Positions 51,220-59,460 of a stretch of DNA of 64,000 bases are shown here, piece by piece (the first letter of the stretch is position 1; each line of letters starts with the position of its first letter). A program made the translations under genes and the position numbers. This DNA is from DAINPP01 sp036743375 (GTDB taxonomy: Bacteria > Thermotogota > Thermotogae > MWEM01). The DNA lies in NCBI GenBank assembly GCA_036743375.1, contig DAINPP010000007.1, positions 12,437-76,436 on the forward strand, in the 5' to 3' direction. The notes beneath the pieces were generated by a model. The model saw only the letters and a program-made list of their open reading frames with translations. It was not told the origin of the DNA and ran no database searches.

Positions 51220-51789
51220 TTATTTTTTGACGGATTTGAGTTTTTCATAGCAGTCCATACAGACAGCCACATATTTTTCAAATCCGCCGACATCTATCTC
51301 CGATTCATTTGCACTCAGTTTGTACGAAATGATTCCCTTGTATTCACCGCATTCATGACAGACGGCCTTTTTCTTGATGACCTTATCCGCGAGTCCCATG
51401 AGCTTGATGGTTGTTTCAAACGGGTTTTCCTTGAAACTCATATCGAGTCCGGCGCAGATGATGTCTTTTCCGTCCTTTCTCAGTTGTCTCACCACTTCGA
51501 ACAGGCCTTCGTCAAAAAACTGTACTTCATCGAAGAAAATGGCCTTTTCGTCGTTCAGATGGTTGTAGCAATCTGTGGATCTTAAAAGCGGAATGGCCTT
51601 CTCAGACATTCCGGAATGTGATTTTATCTCTTCATCGCCGTATCTGTCATCTATCTTCGGCTTGAATAGTTTATAGGGTTTGTTGCCGAGTTTGTATATC
51701 TCTACATACGAGAGAAGTTCTGTCGTCTTTCCGGAGTACATCGGTCCTGCGATAACCGTGATCTGTCCGGCGTAATTCGGTGTTGTCAT
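51220..51789 (-). CDS. tdk: Thymidine kinase (type II)
   Basis: 189 aa. Salvages thymidine to dTMP. Walker A is GPMYSGKTT (15-23). The DEVQFFDEGLF segment holds the catalytic Glu (DE). A zinc lasso region has CHECG and CMDCYE. The closing substrate-binding loop contains VGGFEKYVAVC. Its ATG overlaps the stop of the upstream secreted-protein gene (ATGA). Confidence 0.96.
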   Translation of the reverse strand: MTTPNYAGQITVIAGPMYSGKTTELLSYVEIYKLGNKPYKLFKPKIDDRYGDEEIKSHSGMSEKAIPLLRSTDCYNHLNDEKAIFFDEVQFFDEGLFEVVRQLRKDGKDIICAGLDMSFKENPFETTIKLMGLADKVIKKKAVCHECGEYKGIISYKLSANESEIDVGGFEKYVAVCMDCYEKLKSVKK

Positions 51790-52421
51790 TCGACACGCTC
51801 CATGATGACACCGGCCATCAACATCATGGTGACCTTGCCCGACCCGTCTACCTTCAGCATTCCAGATTGACCGTTGAGTGTGAAATATACGTTGGACATC
51901 CCTTCTACTTCCGATGTTTGTTCAAAGGTGAAATCGTATGTGTCGGTCATGTCTTTAACGAGCAATTGAGGGATGAAAACGGTCAGATGCTCTTTCTTCT
52001 CGGCCTTGTAATAATCGTAAACGAGTTGCCAGAGCCAGGCAATGTTGTTGTCGAGGATAAAGATTTCTTCATCGGCAGAGATTTCACCGGAGGTGGTAGT
52101 CGTTTCGTATATGATCTTATCGCCTTCGAGACGACATCGAATAGTTATTGTCTGTCCGGAAAAGGCCAACGTGAGTTCGTAATCCGTAATTCGGTTATTT
52201 TCTATCGTCCCGCTGGTCGTATACACGGCCTTCTGCTCCTGAAAGTGGAGGTCCGTGACGGAATGAAACGCATCGATCCCTTCGGCCACGGGGGAAAATG
52301 AGACCGTTTCGGTTGCCGCTTCGGTAGTCAGGACTCTGAACAGGTAATCTGCGTTTTCATAGGCAAAAAAACTCGTGGTACAGATCAGTAAAATTACAAG
52401 AGTGAATAAAGATTTTTTCAT
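51786..52421 (-). CDS. Secreted protein of unknown function
   Basis: 211 aa. A clear signal peptide at residues 1-20 (KKSLFTLVILLICTTSFFA, probable cleavage after FFA). The mature protein alternates strands with many Thr and Glu (YELTLAFSGQTITIRCRL, VYFTLNGQSGMLKV) and no cysteine pair or catalytic motif. This resembles outer-membrane lipoprotein carrier (LolA-like) or other beta-rich exported proteins, but I cannot assign it. It sits between prmA and tdk in one operon. Confidence 0.7.
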   Translation of the reverse strand: MKKSLFTLVILLICTTSFFAYENADYLFRVLTTEAATETVSFSPVAEGIDAFHSVTDLHFQEQKAVYTTSGTIENNRITDYELTLAFSGQTITIRCRLEGDKIIYETTTTSGEISADEEIFILDNNIAWLWQLVYDYYKAEKKEHLTVFIPQLLVKDMTDTYDFTFEQTSEVEGMSNVYFTLNGQSGMLKVDGSGKVTMMLMAGVIMERVE

Positions 52422-52441
52422 TCTGGAATCACCTCAAGGTT

Positions 52442-53287
52442 TTATTTTTTTACGGCGATGGCGAACCAGTCGCCTTCTGTTAACTTTTCTACGATTTTTA
52501 ATCCGGCCTGCTCGATCCAGACCTTAAACGCTTCATACTGGTCTTCGATCAAACCGGAAAAGATGATGATCGATTCATCGTGGATCACATCGTGTATGGT
52601 TTTCTCACCTTCAAACAGTCCGGTTAATATGTCAAAAAGGATATTTGCCACAACGATGTCATATCTTCCTGAAACGGATTCTATCAGGTCGGATGTGAAA
52701 ACGTCCACCCGGTTGTCCATATGATTTCTGACGAGATTTTCACCGGTCGCCCTTATTGAAAGCGGGTCAAGATCAACGGCCGTAACGCTGCAGCCTCTAT
52801 AAGCGGCAAGAATCGACAGGATCCCCGAACCGCATCCGATATCGAGGAGTTTTTTTCCTTCTCCGGCGTATTTCTGAACGAATGCTGCAGCGAGTCTTGT
52901 CGTCTCGTGATTTCCCGTTCCGAATGCCATTCCGGGAACGATTCGGATGATCTTTACCTCTTTTTCGGCCTCTATTGCGGGATCGACGAGAACACCGTCA
53001 ACCAGCCACATGGGCTTCAACGTTTCTTTCCATTTTCTTACCCAGTCTTCCGGTTCCTGAACATCAGTTTCATAATCGTACAGATCCGGATAGCTGCTTT
53101 TCAATTCGGCTGTCAGCTTATCTTTGTCGATGTCAATATCGAGATACAGCTCAAGAATAAAATAGCCGTGTTTTTCCGCGTAATCCTGTACGGAATAATT
53201 CCCTATGCTGTAAAACCAGGGATCATCCTGTATGCTTTCGGCGAGTCTGCGGTCTTTAAATTTGGCCCTGATGCAGTTAATCTTCAT
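52442..53287 (-). CDS. prmA: Ribosomal protein L11 methyltransferase
   Basis: 281 aa. SAM-dependent enzyme that trimethylates L11. GMAFGTGNHETTRL is the PrmA signature and LDIGCGSGILSILAAYRG is SAM motif I. VANILFDIL is the NxxF-like substrate motif. The N-terminal substrate-recognition domain includes WVRKWKETLKPMWL. The start ATG 53287 is preceded by GGAGATGAT. The two in-frame ATGs upstream lie in or before that site. It overlaps the end of the membrane-protein gene by 11 nt. Confidence 0.94.
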   Translation of the reverse strand: MKINCIRAKFKDRRLAESIQDDPWFYSIGNYSVQDYAEKHGYFILELYLDIDIDKDKLTAELKSSYPDLYDYETDVQEPEDWVRKWKETLKPMWLVDGVLVDPAIEAEKEVKIIRIVPGMAFGTGNHETTRLAAAFVQKYAGEGKKLLDIGCGSGILSILAAYRGCSVTAVDLDPLSIRATGENLVRNHMDNRVDVFTSDLIESVSGRYDIVVANILFDILTGLFEGEKTIHDVIHDESIIIFSGLIEDQYEAFKVWIEQAGLKIVEKLTEGDWFAIAVKK

Positions 53288-54125
53288 AATCATCTCCATT
53301 TATAATAGGGGACTGCGGGAGCATCTCCCTCAGCCTTTCATCTCTTTCGAGGAAGAGATTTATTTCATTTGTCAGTTTAAATAACAGGTAATACCAGTAT
53401 ATTCCAAGTGTAAGAACGGTAAAGAAGAAGAACATGATGATATTTCTGTACGGAATGATATATTCCAGGCCTTCCCTGTATTCGGATTTCAGATAGAAGG
53501 AATAAAACTGGCTTTTTATATCGATCAGCTCTATACTCACCTTGAATATCTGAGCGAGGTAAAGGGTCAGAAAGACGAATGAAAAGAGTGAGAGGAACAT
53601 GCCGGTGTCGTTGAATATGACGCTGAGGATTGAAGCGGCAATGTACACCATGAACGGCCAGAGTTGTATGCGTAATGTGGACAGTTTATCCTTCATCCAG
53701 TTGAAATCATACAGGGTATTCTCATCGGAACTCTTTTCCATGATCCGTGAGAGTGTTTCATTTGTTTCGCTGATATTCCTGTTCAGACACCCAGCCCATT
53801 GAAAATTACAGATACTCTGAAAGACGAACGAAGCTAGAGATACGATAAATCCCAGGGCAGCGCTGATGGACCAGCCGGAGAGAAGACTTTCGTTTATCTC
53901 CGCTTCCGCCTCGGGATTGACAACGAGTGATGTTCCGGTTACGGTGATTGCGCCACTCTGAATGGCTTCCATATATTGATTCGTCATTTCAACGGCATCT
54001 TTGATGACAAAGACGATAGAAAAAAGACCGAAGGCAATCGCAAGATAGGCAAAGAAAATATTGACCCTTTTAGCGTTAATAAATGAATTCAAGACCAATC
54101 CCTCCAATGAGTGACTCTCAAACAT
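53277..54125 (-). CDS. Integral membrane protein, DUF4234-like C-terminus
   Basis: 282 aa with about five hydrophobic segments (near 23-42, 85-108, 155-170, 175-195 and 230-250). The segment PYRNIIMFFFFTVLTLGIYWYYLLFKLTNEIN resembles the DUF4234 pattern of paired helices with TxGIYxxYW. The C-terminal tail is charged (DERLREML). Function unknown. It is the first gene of the minus-strand operon running to comFB. Confidence 0.6.
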   Translation of the reverse strand: MFESHSLEGLVLNSFINAKRVNIFFAYLAIAFGLFSIVFVIKDAVEMTNQYMEAIQSGAITVTGTSLVVNPEAEAEINESLLSGWSISAALGFIVSLASFVFQSICNFQWAGCLNRNISETNETLSRIMEKSSDENTLYDFNWMKDKLSTLRIQLWPFMVYIAASILSVIFNDTGMFLSLFSFVFLTLYLAQIFKVSIELIDIKSQFYSFYLKSEYREGLEYIIPYRNIIMFFFFTVLTLGIYWYYLLFKLTNEINLFLERDERLREMLPQSPIINGDDYED

Positions 54126-54234
54126 CAGATAATTATATCATAATCGGTGGTTAGTTCCGGGTATGCGATTCACCTCGGGAGAAAAGGTATTATTTTGGCT
54201 TTAAAATACGTTTCTAAATAATAGACTTATTCTG

Positions 54235-54243
54235 TGATAAAAT
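54235..54243 (+). promoter_or_regulatory. Probable extended -10 of the FAD oxidoreductase operon
   Basis: TGATAAAAT lies 27 nt before the start. The -35 is weak. Confidence 0.4.
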
Positions 54244-54269
54244 TGTTAATATGGACAGGAGGTTGGCAT

Positions 54270-55469
54270 ATGGAAAATACAAAATATCTCATAATAGGAA
54301 ATGGTATCACGGGTCTTTCAGCTGCCGAGGAGATCAGGAAAGCGGATCCCGACGGCAGGATCATCATCTGTTCAGACGAAGAGCTGTCTACCTATTACCG
54401 GATGAAACTCTCACATTTCATCAGCAGGCAATTTGAAGAAGGGGAACTGTTGCTCCATGAGGATAACTGGTATGAGGAGAGGCGAATAGAACTCTTACTC
54501 GGAAAGAGAGTATCGACGATCAATTTTGAATCAAAGACGGTCTTTGCAGACGATGTGGAATTACGTTATGAAAAGCTACTGCTCGCCAACGGCTCACATC
54601 CTTTTGTGCCTTATGCGGAGGGATTGGATACCAGGGGTGTCTTTTCACTGCGATCCGTAAAAGACTTGGAACGGATCCAGGCCTATATAGCCGATGTGGA
54701 CAGAGTCGCCGTTGTAGGCGGAGGAATACTGGGTCTCGAGGTGGTCCAGGCCGTTCATGCACTCGGGAAAAAGGTACAGGTTATCGAATTTGCCCCCTAT
54801 CTGATGGCACGGCAGCTTGATGAGGCTCTTTCGAGAGAGTTTGAAGGGAAACTCGTCGCTGAGGGAATCGAGATGTTTCTCGGTGCCGGGGCCAAGATCA
54901 TTGATGGGAATGAACGGGTAGAAAGGATTCTGCTGACTGACGGAAGAGAACTGCATACACAGGCGGTGATCTTCTCGTGCGGGATTCGTTCGAATATCGA
55001 TCTGTTTAAAGGGACGTCTCTTGCCGTTGAAAGAGGTGTTGTCGTGAACAACCGACTTGAAACCTCTGTTGCGGATGTCTATGCGGCGGGGGATGTGGCG
55101 CAGGTTGACGGATTCACACTTGGCTTGTGGACGGCCGGTATGGCGCAGGGAAAGATAGCCGGTAAAAATATGGCCGGGCTTGCCGCGGAATATCTACTCG
55201 AAATGCCATCGACTATGTTTCAGTTTAACGAAGAGAAGATATTCTCTACCGGGAAGATCGGCGATGATTTCAGCACACTGGAATCGAAAACGGGTCGGGG
55301 CAAACTGAAGCTGTTCTTTGATAACGGAAAATTGACGGGGGCCGTTTTACTGAACGACTCGAAATACATCATGCAGCTTAAAAAGGAAGTCGGACAGGAA
55401 ACGGATTGTTCACAATGGCTTGAAAGCGGCCTGTCTGCAGTGGAAATCATGGAGGAACTTAAGAAATGA
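54270..55469 (+). CDS. FAD-dependent NAD(P)H oxidoreductase (rubredoxin-reductase / NirB N-terminal type)
   Basis: 399 aa with two dinucleotide folds. FAD binding is at G10-x-G12-x2-G15 (IIGNGITG) and NAD(P) binding near residues 148-155 (VVGGGILG). The second FAD motif is VYAAGDVAQ. STYYRMKLSHFIS resembles NADH:rubredoxin reductases and the N-terminus of nitrite reductase NirB. No redox cysteine pair is seen, so it is not a disulfide reductase. The electron acceptor is unknown. The start is ATG 54270 behind CAGGAGG. It overlaps the next gene by 4 nt. Confidence 0.87.
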   Translation: MENTKYLIIGNGITGLSAAEEIRKADPDGRIIICSDEELSTYYRMKLSHFISRQFEEGELLLHEDNWYEERRIELLLGKRVSTINFESKTVFADDVELRYEKLLLANGSHPFVPYAEGLDTRGVFSLRSVKDLERIQAYIADVDRVAVVGGGILGLEVVQAVHALGKKVQVIEFAPYLMARQLDEALSREFEGKLVAEGIEMFLGAGAKIIDGNERVERILLTDGRELHTQAVIFSCGIRSNIDLFKGTSLAVERGVVVNNRLETSVADVYAAGDVAQVDGFTLGLWTAGMAQGKIAGKNMAGLAAEYLLEMPSTMFQFNEEKIFSTGKIGDDFSTLESKTGRGKLKLFFDNGKLTGAVLLNDSKYIMQLKKEVGQETDCSQWLESGLSAVEIMEELKK

Positions 55470-56395
55470 TCCGCATAGATAATGGCCGGGAAGTGGATAT
55501 CTGTGTCGTGGGTGCGGTAGGGGTGGATACCAACTGTTATCTGTATACGGATGATGTTGACTATATCAACGAATCAAACTATACGAGCAACATAGATGGT
55601 GTCGGGCAGGCGGGCGGTTATTCATCGCGTCTGAGTGCCGCTCTCGGTTACAGCACCTATTTTTTCGGCTATGTCGGACGGGACTGGCAAGGTGAATTTA
55701 TAAGGAATACACTGAACTCCGAGGGAATCCATACCCATTTTTTTATCGATACGCTGGGAACCAAGCGCAGTATCAACCTCGTGACGCCGGACGGCAGAAG
55801 AAAGAATTTCTATGACGGCAAGGGCGCCATGCAGATAAAGGTGAATGAGGCGGATTTTATCCCGGTATTCAGAAGATCAAAAATCGTACACATGTGCATC
55901 GTCAACTGGACAAGAGAGTTGCTCGATGCCGCAGCGACGGCAGGCTGTGTCGTCAGTACGGATCTTCAGGATATGCCTTCAACGGACGATGAATACAGGC
56001 GGGATTTTCTCTCGAAATCGGATATCGTCTTTTTTTCCGGGGTCAACCTGAAAGAGCCGCTGAAAAGTCTCGAAGAACTGATGAACAGGTATCCTGAAAA
56101 GCTCTTTGTCTGTGGAATGGGAAAAGGGGGAGCCGCATTCGGTTATGACGGTCGTATAGAAACACAGGCAGCATTAGAAATTGACAGAGAAATCGTCGAT
56201 TCAAACGGTGCCGGAGATTCTCTGGCCATCGGAACACTATGCTCCCTCATCGAAGGCTATACCCTGAAGGAATCGGTCTTCAGGGGGCAGCTTGTCGCGA
56301 GATATACCTGTACCCTGAAGGCACATAGCAAGGACTTTCTCAACAGAGAAGGCCTTGAAAAATATTTTAATGAGAAAAGAGATGAGATGATTTGA
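55466..56395 (+). CDS. PfkB / ribokinase-family kinase
   Basis: 309 aa. The N-terminal GQAGGYSSRLSAALGYSTYFFGYVGRD is the family G-G motif for sugar binding. DSNGAGDSLAIG carries the catalytic D251 and the anion hole, with N in place of the usual T. It should phosphorylate a sugar or nucleoside with ATP. The substrate cannot be read from the sequence. It is translationally coupled to genes on both sides (4-nt overlaps) in an operon with an FAD oxidoreductase and an HD protein. Confidence 0.87.
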   Translation: MIRIDNGREVDICVVGAVGVDTNCYLYTDDVDYINESNYTSNIDGVGQAGGYSSRLSAALGYSTYFFGYVGRDWQGEFIRNTLNSEGIHTHFFIDTLGTKRSINLVTPDGRRKNFYDGKGAMQIKVNEADFIPVFRRSKIVHMCIVNWTRELLDAAATAGCVVSTDLQDMPSTDDEYRRDFLSKSDIVFFSGVNLKEPLKSLEELMNRYPEKLFVCGMGKGGAAFGYDGRIETQAALEIDREIVDSNGAGDSLAIGTLCSLIEGYTLKESVFRGQLVARYTCTLKAHSKDFLNREGLEKYFNEKRDEMI

Positions 56396-57513
56396 TTTCA
56401 AGACTGATTGAACTGGCTCTGAACCTGTTTACCATCAACAGGTGGAATACCTCTCCGCATGTGGAAAGGATTACAGACGCGGACAACGCCGGATTTTCAT
56501 TACATGTTGCCCTTCTGCTGGCACATATCTGTAATGAATCCACCGGGGTTGCCAATCAGGTGGACAATGAAAAGCTGATCAAGCGAATCGTTTTAAAAGA
56601 TCTTCCGAAGGCAATTCTGTCGGATATCTCACTCAACACAAAGGAATATATCAAGACAACATCCCTTGAACTCTGGCAGAAGACCTTCAGCAGCGCACTT
56701 GAAGAGGTTCTTGTGGATGTTCCCGAAAAATGGCGTTCCGACTTCCGGGACAAGATAGAAAACGCCAAGGATGAGTCGACCGAAGGGGTCATCATCAGTT
56801 TTTCGGACGCCTATTCCGCCTGGCTGGAATGTGAGTTCAACTCCAGGGTGTTTCCGGAATACTATGCCAGACCGCTTCGTGAGTCGACGGAAAAACTGGA
56901 AAGATTCAGAGGTTATCCCTTTATCAATGACCTGTTGTCTTCCGATAATCTGAAAAATTACCTGCTTCAGGTGAGAACGCTTATCAATTCCGTGAGATGG
57001 AATCAGGTGAACAGAAATATCCGGACGACGGTGGCCGGCCACACCTTCTTTGTTACCTTCATCGCCACCCTGTTTTCGTATATAGCCGATTCCGAGTGGA
57101 ACGGTTCGGGGAGTTATGAGCAGATGCTTTTAAAATCCGCCTTCCATGATATACCGGAGGCACTTACCGGCGATATCATCTCGCCGACAAAGAGAAGAAT
57201 CCCCGGGTTTGAGGATATCGTCACCGAAGTGGAAGAGCAGATGGTGGATGAATATCTCATCAGCCTGCTTCCGGGAGATTCGTCCCGGATGAAGGCCTTT
57301 ATGCTACAGCCTTTTACGGGAGATAAAGGTAATTTGGTAAGGGCGGCTGATCTTTTCGGCAGTCTGTTTGAGTGCCAGATGGAAATCATCAGCGGAAACA
57401 GGAATCTCCTGTTTAAGAGGGCTTATAACGATATCATGAGGGAAATCAAACAGATGGATATTCCAGAGGCGGATTACCTTTTGAAATGGGGTTTCGATCA
57501 GCAGTATGCCTAA
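56392..57513 (+). CDS. Tandem HD-domain protein, first HD degenerate (YfbR-like)
   Basis: 373 aa made of two similar halves. The second half (about 200-370) is an intact HD phosphohydrolase of the YfbR/HD_3 type. It shows VRWN, AGH with H217, the pair H252-D253 in FHDIPEALTGDI, and a late acidic Asp in RAADLFGS. The first half (1-190) keeps the outline (NRWNT, DNAGF, LPKAILSDIS), but F35 replaces the first His and K69-D70 replaces HD. It has probably lost metal binding and may be regulatory. The TTG start overlaps the kinase stop. Confidence 0.8.
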   Translation: MISRLIELALNLFTINRWNTSPHVERITDADNAGFSLHVALLLAHICNESTGVANQVDNEKLIKRIVLKDLPKAILSDISLNTKEYIKTTSLELWQKTFSSALEEVLVDVPEKWRSDFRDKIENAKDESTEGVIISFSDAYSAWLECEFNSRVFPEYYARPLRESTEKLERFRGYPFINDLLSSDNLKNYLLQVRTLINSVRWNQVNRNIRTTVAGHTFFVTFIATLFSYIADSEWNGSGSYEQMLLKSAFHDIPEALTGDIISPTKRRIPGFEDIVTEVEEQMVDEYLISLLPGDSSRMKAFMLQPFTGDKGNLVRAADLFGSLFECQMEIISGNRNLLFKRAYNDIMREIKQMDIPEADYLLKWGFDQQYA

Positions 57514-58084
57514 TTTCAGAGTACATGTGCTCAGCGGATTGCTGCTTTTTCCGCTGACACTTCCGGTCTACGGACTGCTTCAGAATTTGCTGTACCTCGA
57601 ACCCATCAGTGAGCGGATTATCGCCCTTTCCTTTGTCTTTTTCACTCTCGGATCGGATGCGCCGGATCTGGATCATAAAAATGCCTACATGCATCGAATC
57701 GCCAAAGTTGTTGTCTGGGTTTTGACGACTATTTATTTTTATTTCTTCCTGAAAGAGAGGATACCGGTCTGGTTTCCTGAAGTCCGGTTTCTTGAAAATG
57801 AAATGATTCAGTTTTATTTCAGTCTGTTTCTGGGAATGTTGTGTTCACAACTTTTCTCAGCCCTGATGCCAAGACATAGAGGGCCCTTTCACTCATTTTT
57901 GGCGCCCTTTGTGTTTGGTATCATCATAGGTGGGTTGTTTTACTTTCTTGAAATAAAAGCGGCAGAAGCTCAACTAACCATGTCGAATTCCATTTATGTC
58001 GGAACGTCTGCATTTCTTGGATATACCGTACATTTGATACTGGATTACTCGCAAAGTTACTTCAAAAGCCGAAGTTGTTCTTGA
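57506..58084 (+). CDS. YdjM/DUF457-type membrane-bound metal-dependent hydrolase
   Basis: 192 aa with about four membrane helices. Conserved polar motifs face one side: RVHVLSG near the N-terminus, SDAPDLDH (about 50-57), MPRHRGPFHS and GYTVHLILDYS. This His/Asp pattern is that of the LexA-induced YdjM family, annotated as metal-dependent hydrolases. It overlaps the HD gene by 8 nt and ends the four-gene operon. The malE promoter begins inside its stop codon. Confidence 0.82.
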   Translation: MPNFRVHVLSGLLLFPLTLPVYGLLQNLLYLEPISERIIALSFVFFTLGSDAPDLDHKNAYMHRIAKVVVWVLTTIYFYFFLKERIPVWFPEVRFLENEMIQFYFSLFLGMLCSQLFSALMPRHRGPFHSFLAPFVFGIIIGGLFYFLEIKAAEAQLTMSNSIYVGTSAFLGYTVHLILDYSQSYFKSRSCS

Positions 58085-58109
58085 CGACTGTTAATATTTA
58101 TGATATTAT
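58081..58109 (+). promoter_or_regulatory. Promoter of malEFG
   Basis: TTGACG (58081-58086), a 17-nt spacer and TATTAT (58104-58109). The -35 overlaps the stop codon of the upstream gene. No clear operator palindrome was seen. Confidence 0.7.
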
Positions 58110-58150
58110 TAGTTAAATAAACTGTCATTTCAAAAAGGGAGGTTTTATTG

Positions 58151-59329
58151 ATGAAAAAGTTGTTTTTAATCGCAACTTTGGTAGCACTCGTAACAGTTGG
58201 TCTTTTTGCAGCGGAAGCAGGAAAACTCACACTCTGGTGTTCAGAGAAACAGGTGGATATCCTTCAGGAGCTTGGAAATGAATTTGAAAGTGTTTACGGT
58301 ATTCCTGTAGATGTTCAGGAAATGGATTTCGGACAGATCAAATCCAAGTTCCTTCAGGCCGCACCAGTGGGAGAAGGTCCCGATATCATCGTTACAGCAC
58401 ATGACCAGATTGGTGAACTCGTTGTCAATGGTTTGGTTGAACCACTGGAATTTATGACACTTTCAGACAGACAGGATTTTATTGACACCGCGATCAACGC
58501 TTTTGAATACAATGGAAAACTTTATGGTCTTCCTTACGGGGTAGAATGTGTTGCCCTGTTCTATAACAAGGATTATCTTGAAGAGGCACCAACGAGCTTT
58601 GAAGAACTCGCAGAACTCGCAGCGGAATACACGGATGATGAATTCAGAGGTTTTGTTTACAATGGAGCAGACTTCTACTTCACAGCACCACTCCTTTTCT
58701 CAAACGGCGGATATGTATTCCAGAAGACAGCGGACGGGCTCGATCCTACGGATATCGGACTGGCCAATGAAGGCGCTATCATTGGAGCAGAATTCTTCCA
58801 CAAGCTTTATACGGACGGCATCATGAAACCGGGAGACAATTACGGAATCGCAGATGGACTTTTCAAGGATGGAATGGCAATGGCAAGTATCAACGGACCG
58901 TGGGCACTTGAAGGATACAAAGAAGCCGGTATCGATTATGGAATCGCTCCCATTCCGAGCATCAACGGAAATGACTGTCGACCGTTCACGGGCGTACAGG
59001 GATTCCTCGTCAATTCACAGTCACCTAATAAACTTTTCGCAATCGATTTCCTTGCAAACTTCATCAACACGAAAGATGTCATGTACAAGATGTTTATGGC
59101 CGATCCGAGACCACCTGCAAGAAAAGACGTTGCGGAAATGGTAGACGATCCTGATGTCCTTAATTTCTTTGAAAGTGCAAAAGCCGGTATTCCTATGCCT
59201 AATATTCCTGCAATGGCAGCCGTATGGGGTTCAATGGCAGATGCTCTTAACCAGATCATCAACAACGAACTTGCTCCTGCAGATGCATTGACACAGGCAG
59301 TTGCAAAGATTGAAGCAGCACTCGAATAA
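58151..59329 (+). CDS. malE: Maltose/maltodextrin ABC transporter, substrate-binding protein
   Basis: 392 aa. A signal peptide ends near AAEAGKL. KLTLWCSEKQVDILQELGNEFE is the usual first strand and helix of MalE-type proteins, and VPLPYG-like segments appear as YNGKLYGLPYGVECVALFYNKD. It lacks a lipobox, so it is soluble in the periplasm-like space. GGGAGG precedes the ATG, and a TTG one codon earlier is a weaker option. It is followed by two hairpins that should uncouple its level from malFG. Malto-oligosaccharide specificity is inferred from family and neighbours. Confidence 0.92.
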   Translation: MKKLFLIATLVALVTVGLFAAEAGKLTLWCSEKQVDILQELGNEFESVYGIPVDVQEMDFGQIKSKFLQAAPVGEGPDIIVTAHDQIGELVVNGLVEPLEFMTLSDRQDFIDTAINAFEYNGKLYGLPYGVECVALFYNKDYLEEAPTSFEELAELAAEYTDDEFRGFVYNGADFYFTAPLLFSNGGYVFQKTADGLDPTDIGLANEGAIIGAEFFHKLYTDGIMKPGDNYGIADGLFKDGMAMASINGPWALEGYKEAGIDYGIAPIPSINGNDCRPFTGVQGFLVNSQSPNKLFAIDFLANFINTKDVMYKMFMADPRPPARKDVAEMVDDPDVLNFFESAKAGIPMPNIPAMAAVWGSMADALNQIINNELAPADALTQAVAKIEAALE

Positions 59330-59360
59330 TTCTATTAATTCTTTTCTGAAATAAAACAGT

Positions 59361-59381
59361 GGGACGGATACTATCCGTCCC
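59361..59381 (+). terminator. First hairpin between malE and malF
   Basis: 9-bp stem GGGACGGAT/ATCCGTCCC with a 3-nt loop and no T tract. It is more likely an mRNA-stabilising 3' end of malE than a terminator. Confidence 0.6.
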
Positions 59382-59393
59382 CCGTTGTTGACA

Positions 59394-59434
59394 GGATGGT
59401 TCAGCACAAAAAACGCGTTGAATCATCCTTTTTT
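59394..59434 (+). terminator. Attenuator/terminator between malE and malF
   Basis: 10-bp stem GGATGGTTCA with TGAATCATCC (one G-U pair), a 15-nt loop and then six T. It should end most malE transcripts and let a fraction through to malFG. Confidence 0.8.
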
Positions 59435-59460
59435 ATTATATTATTGGGTGGTGATTGATT

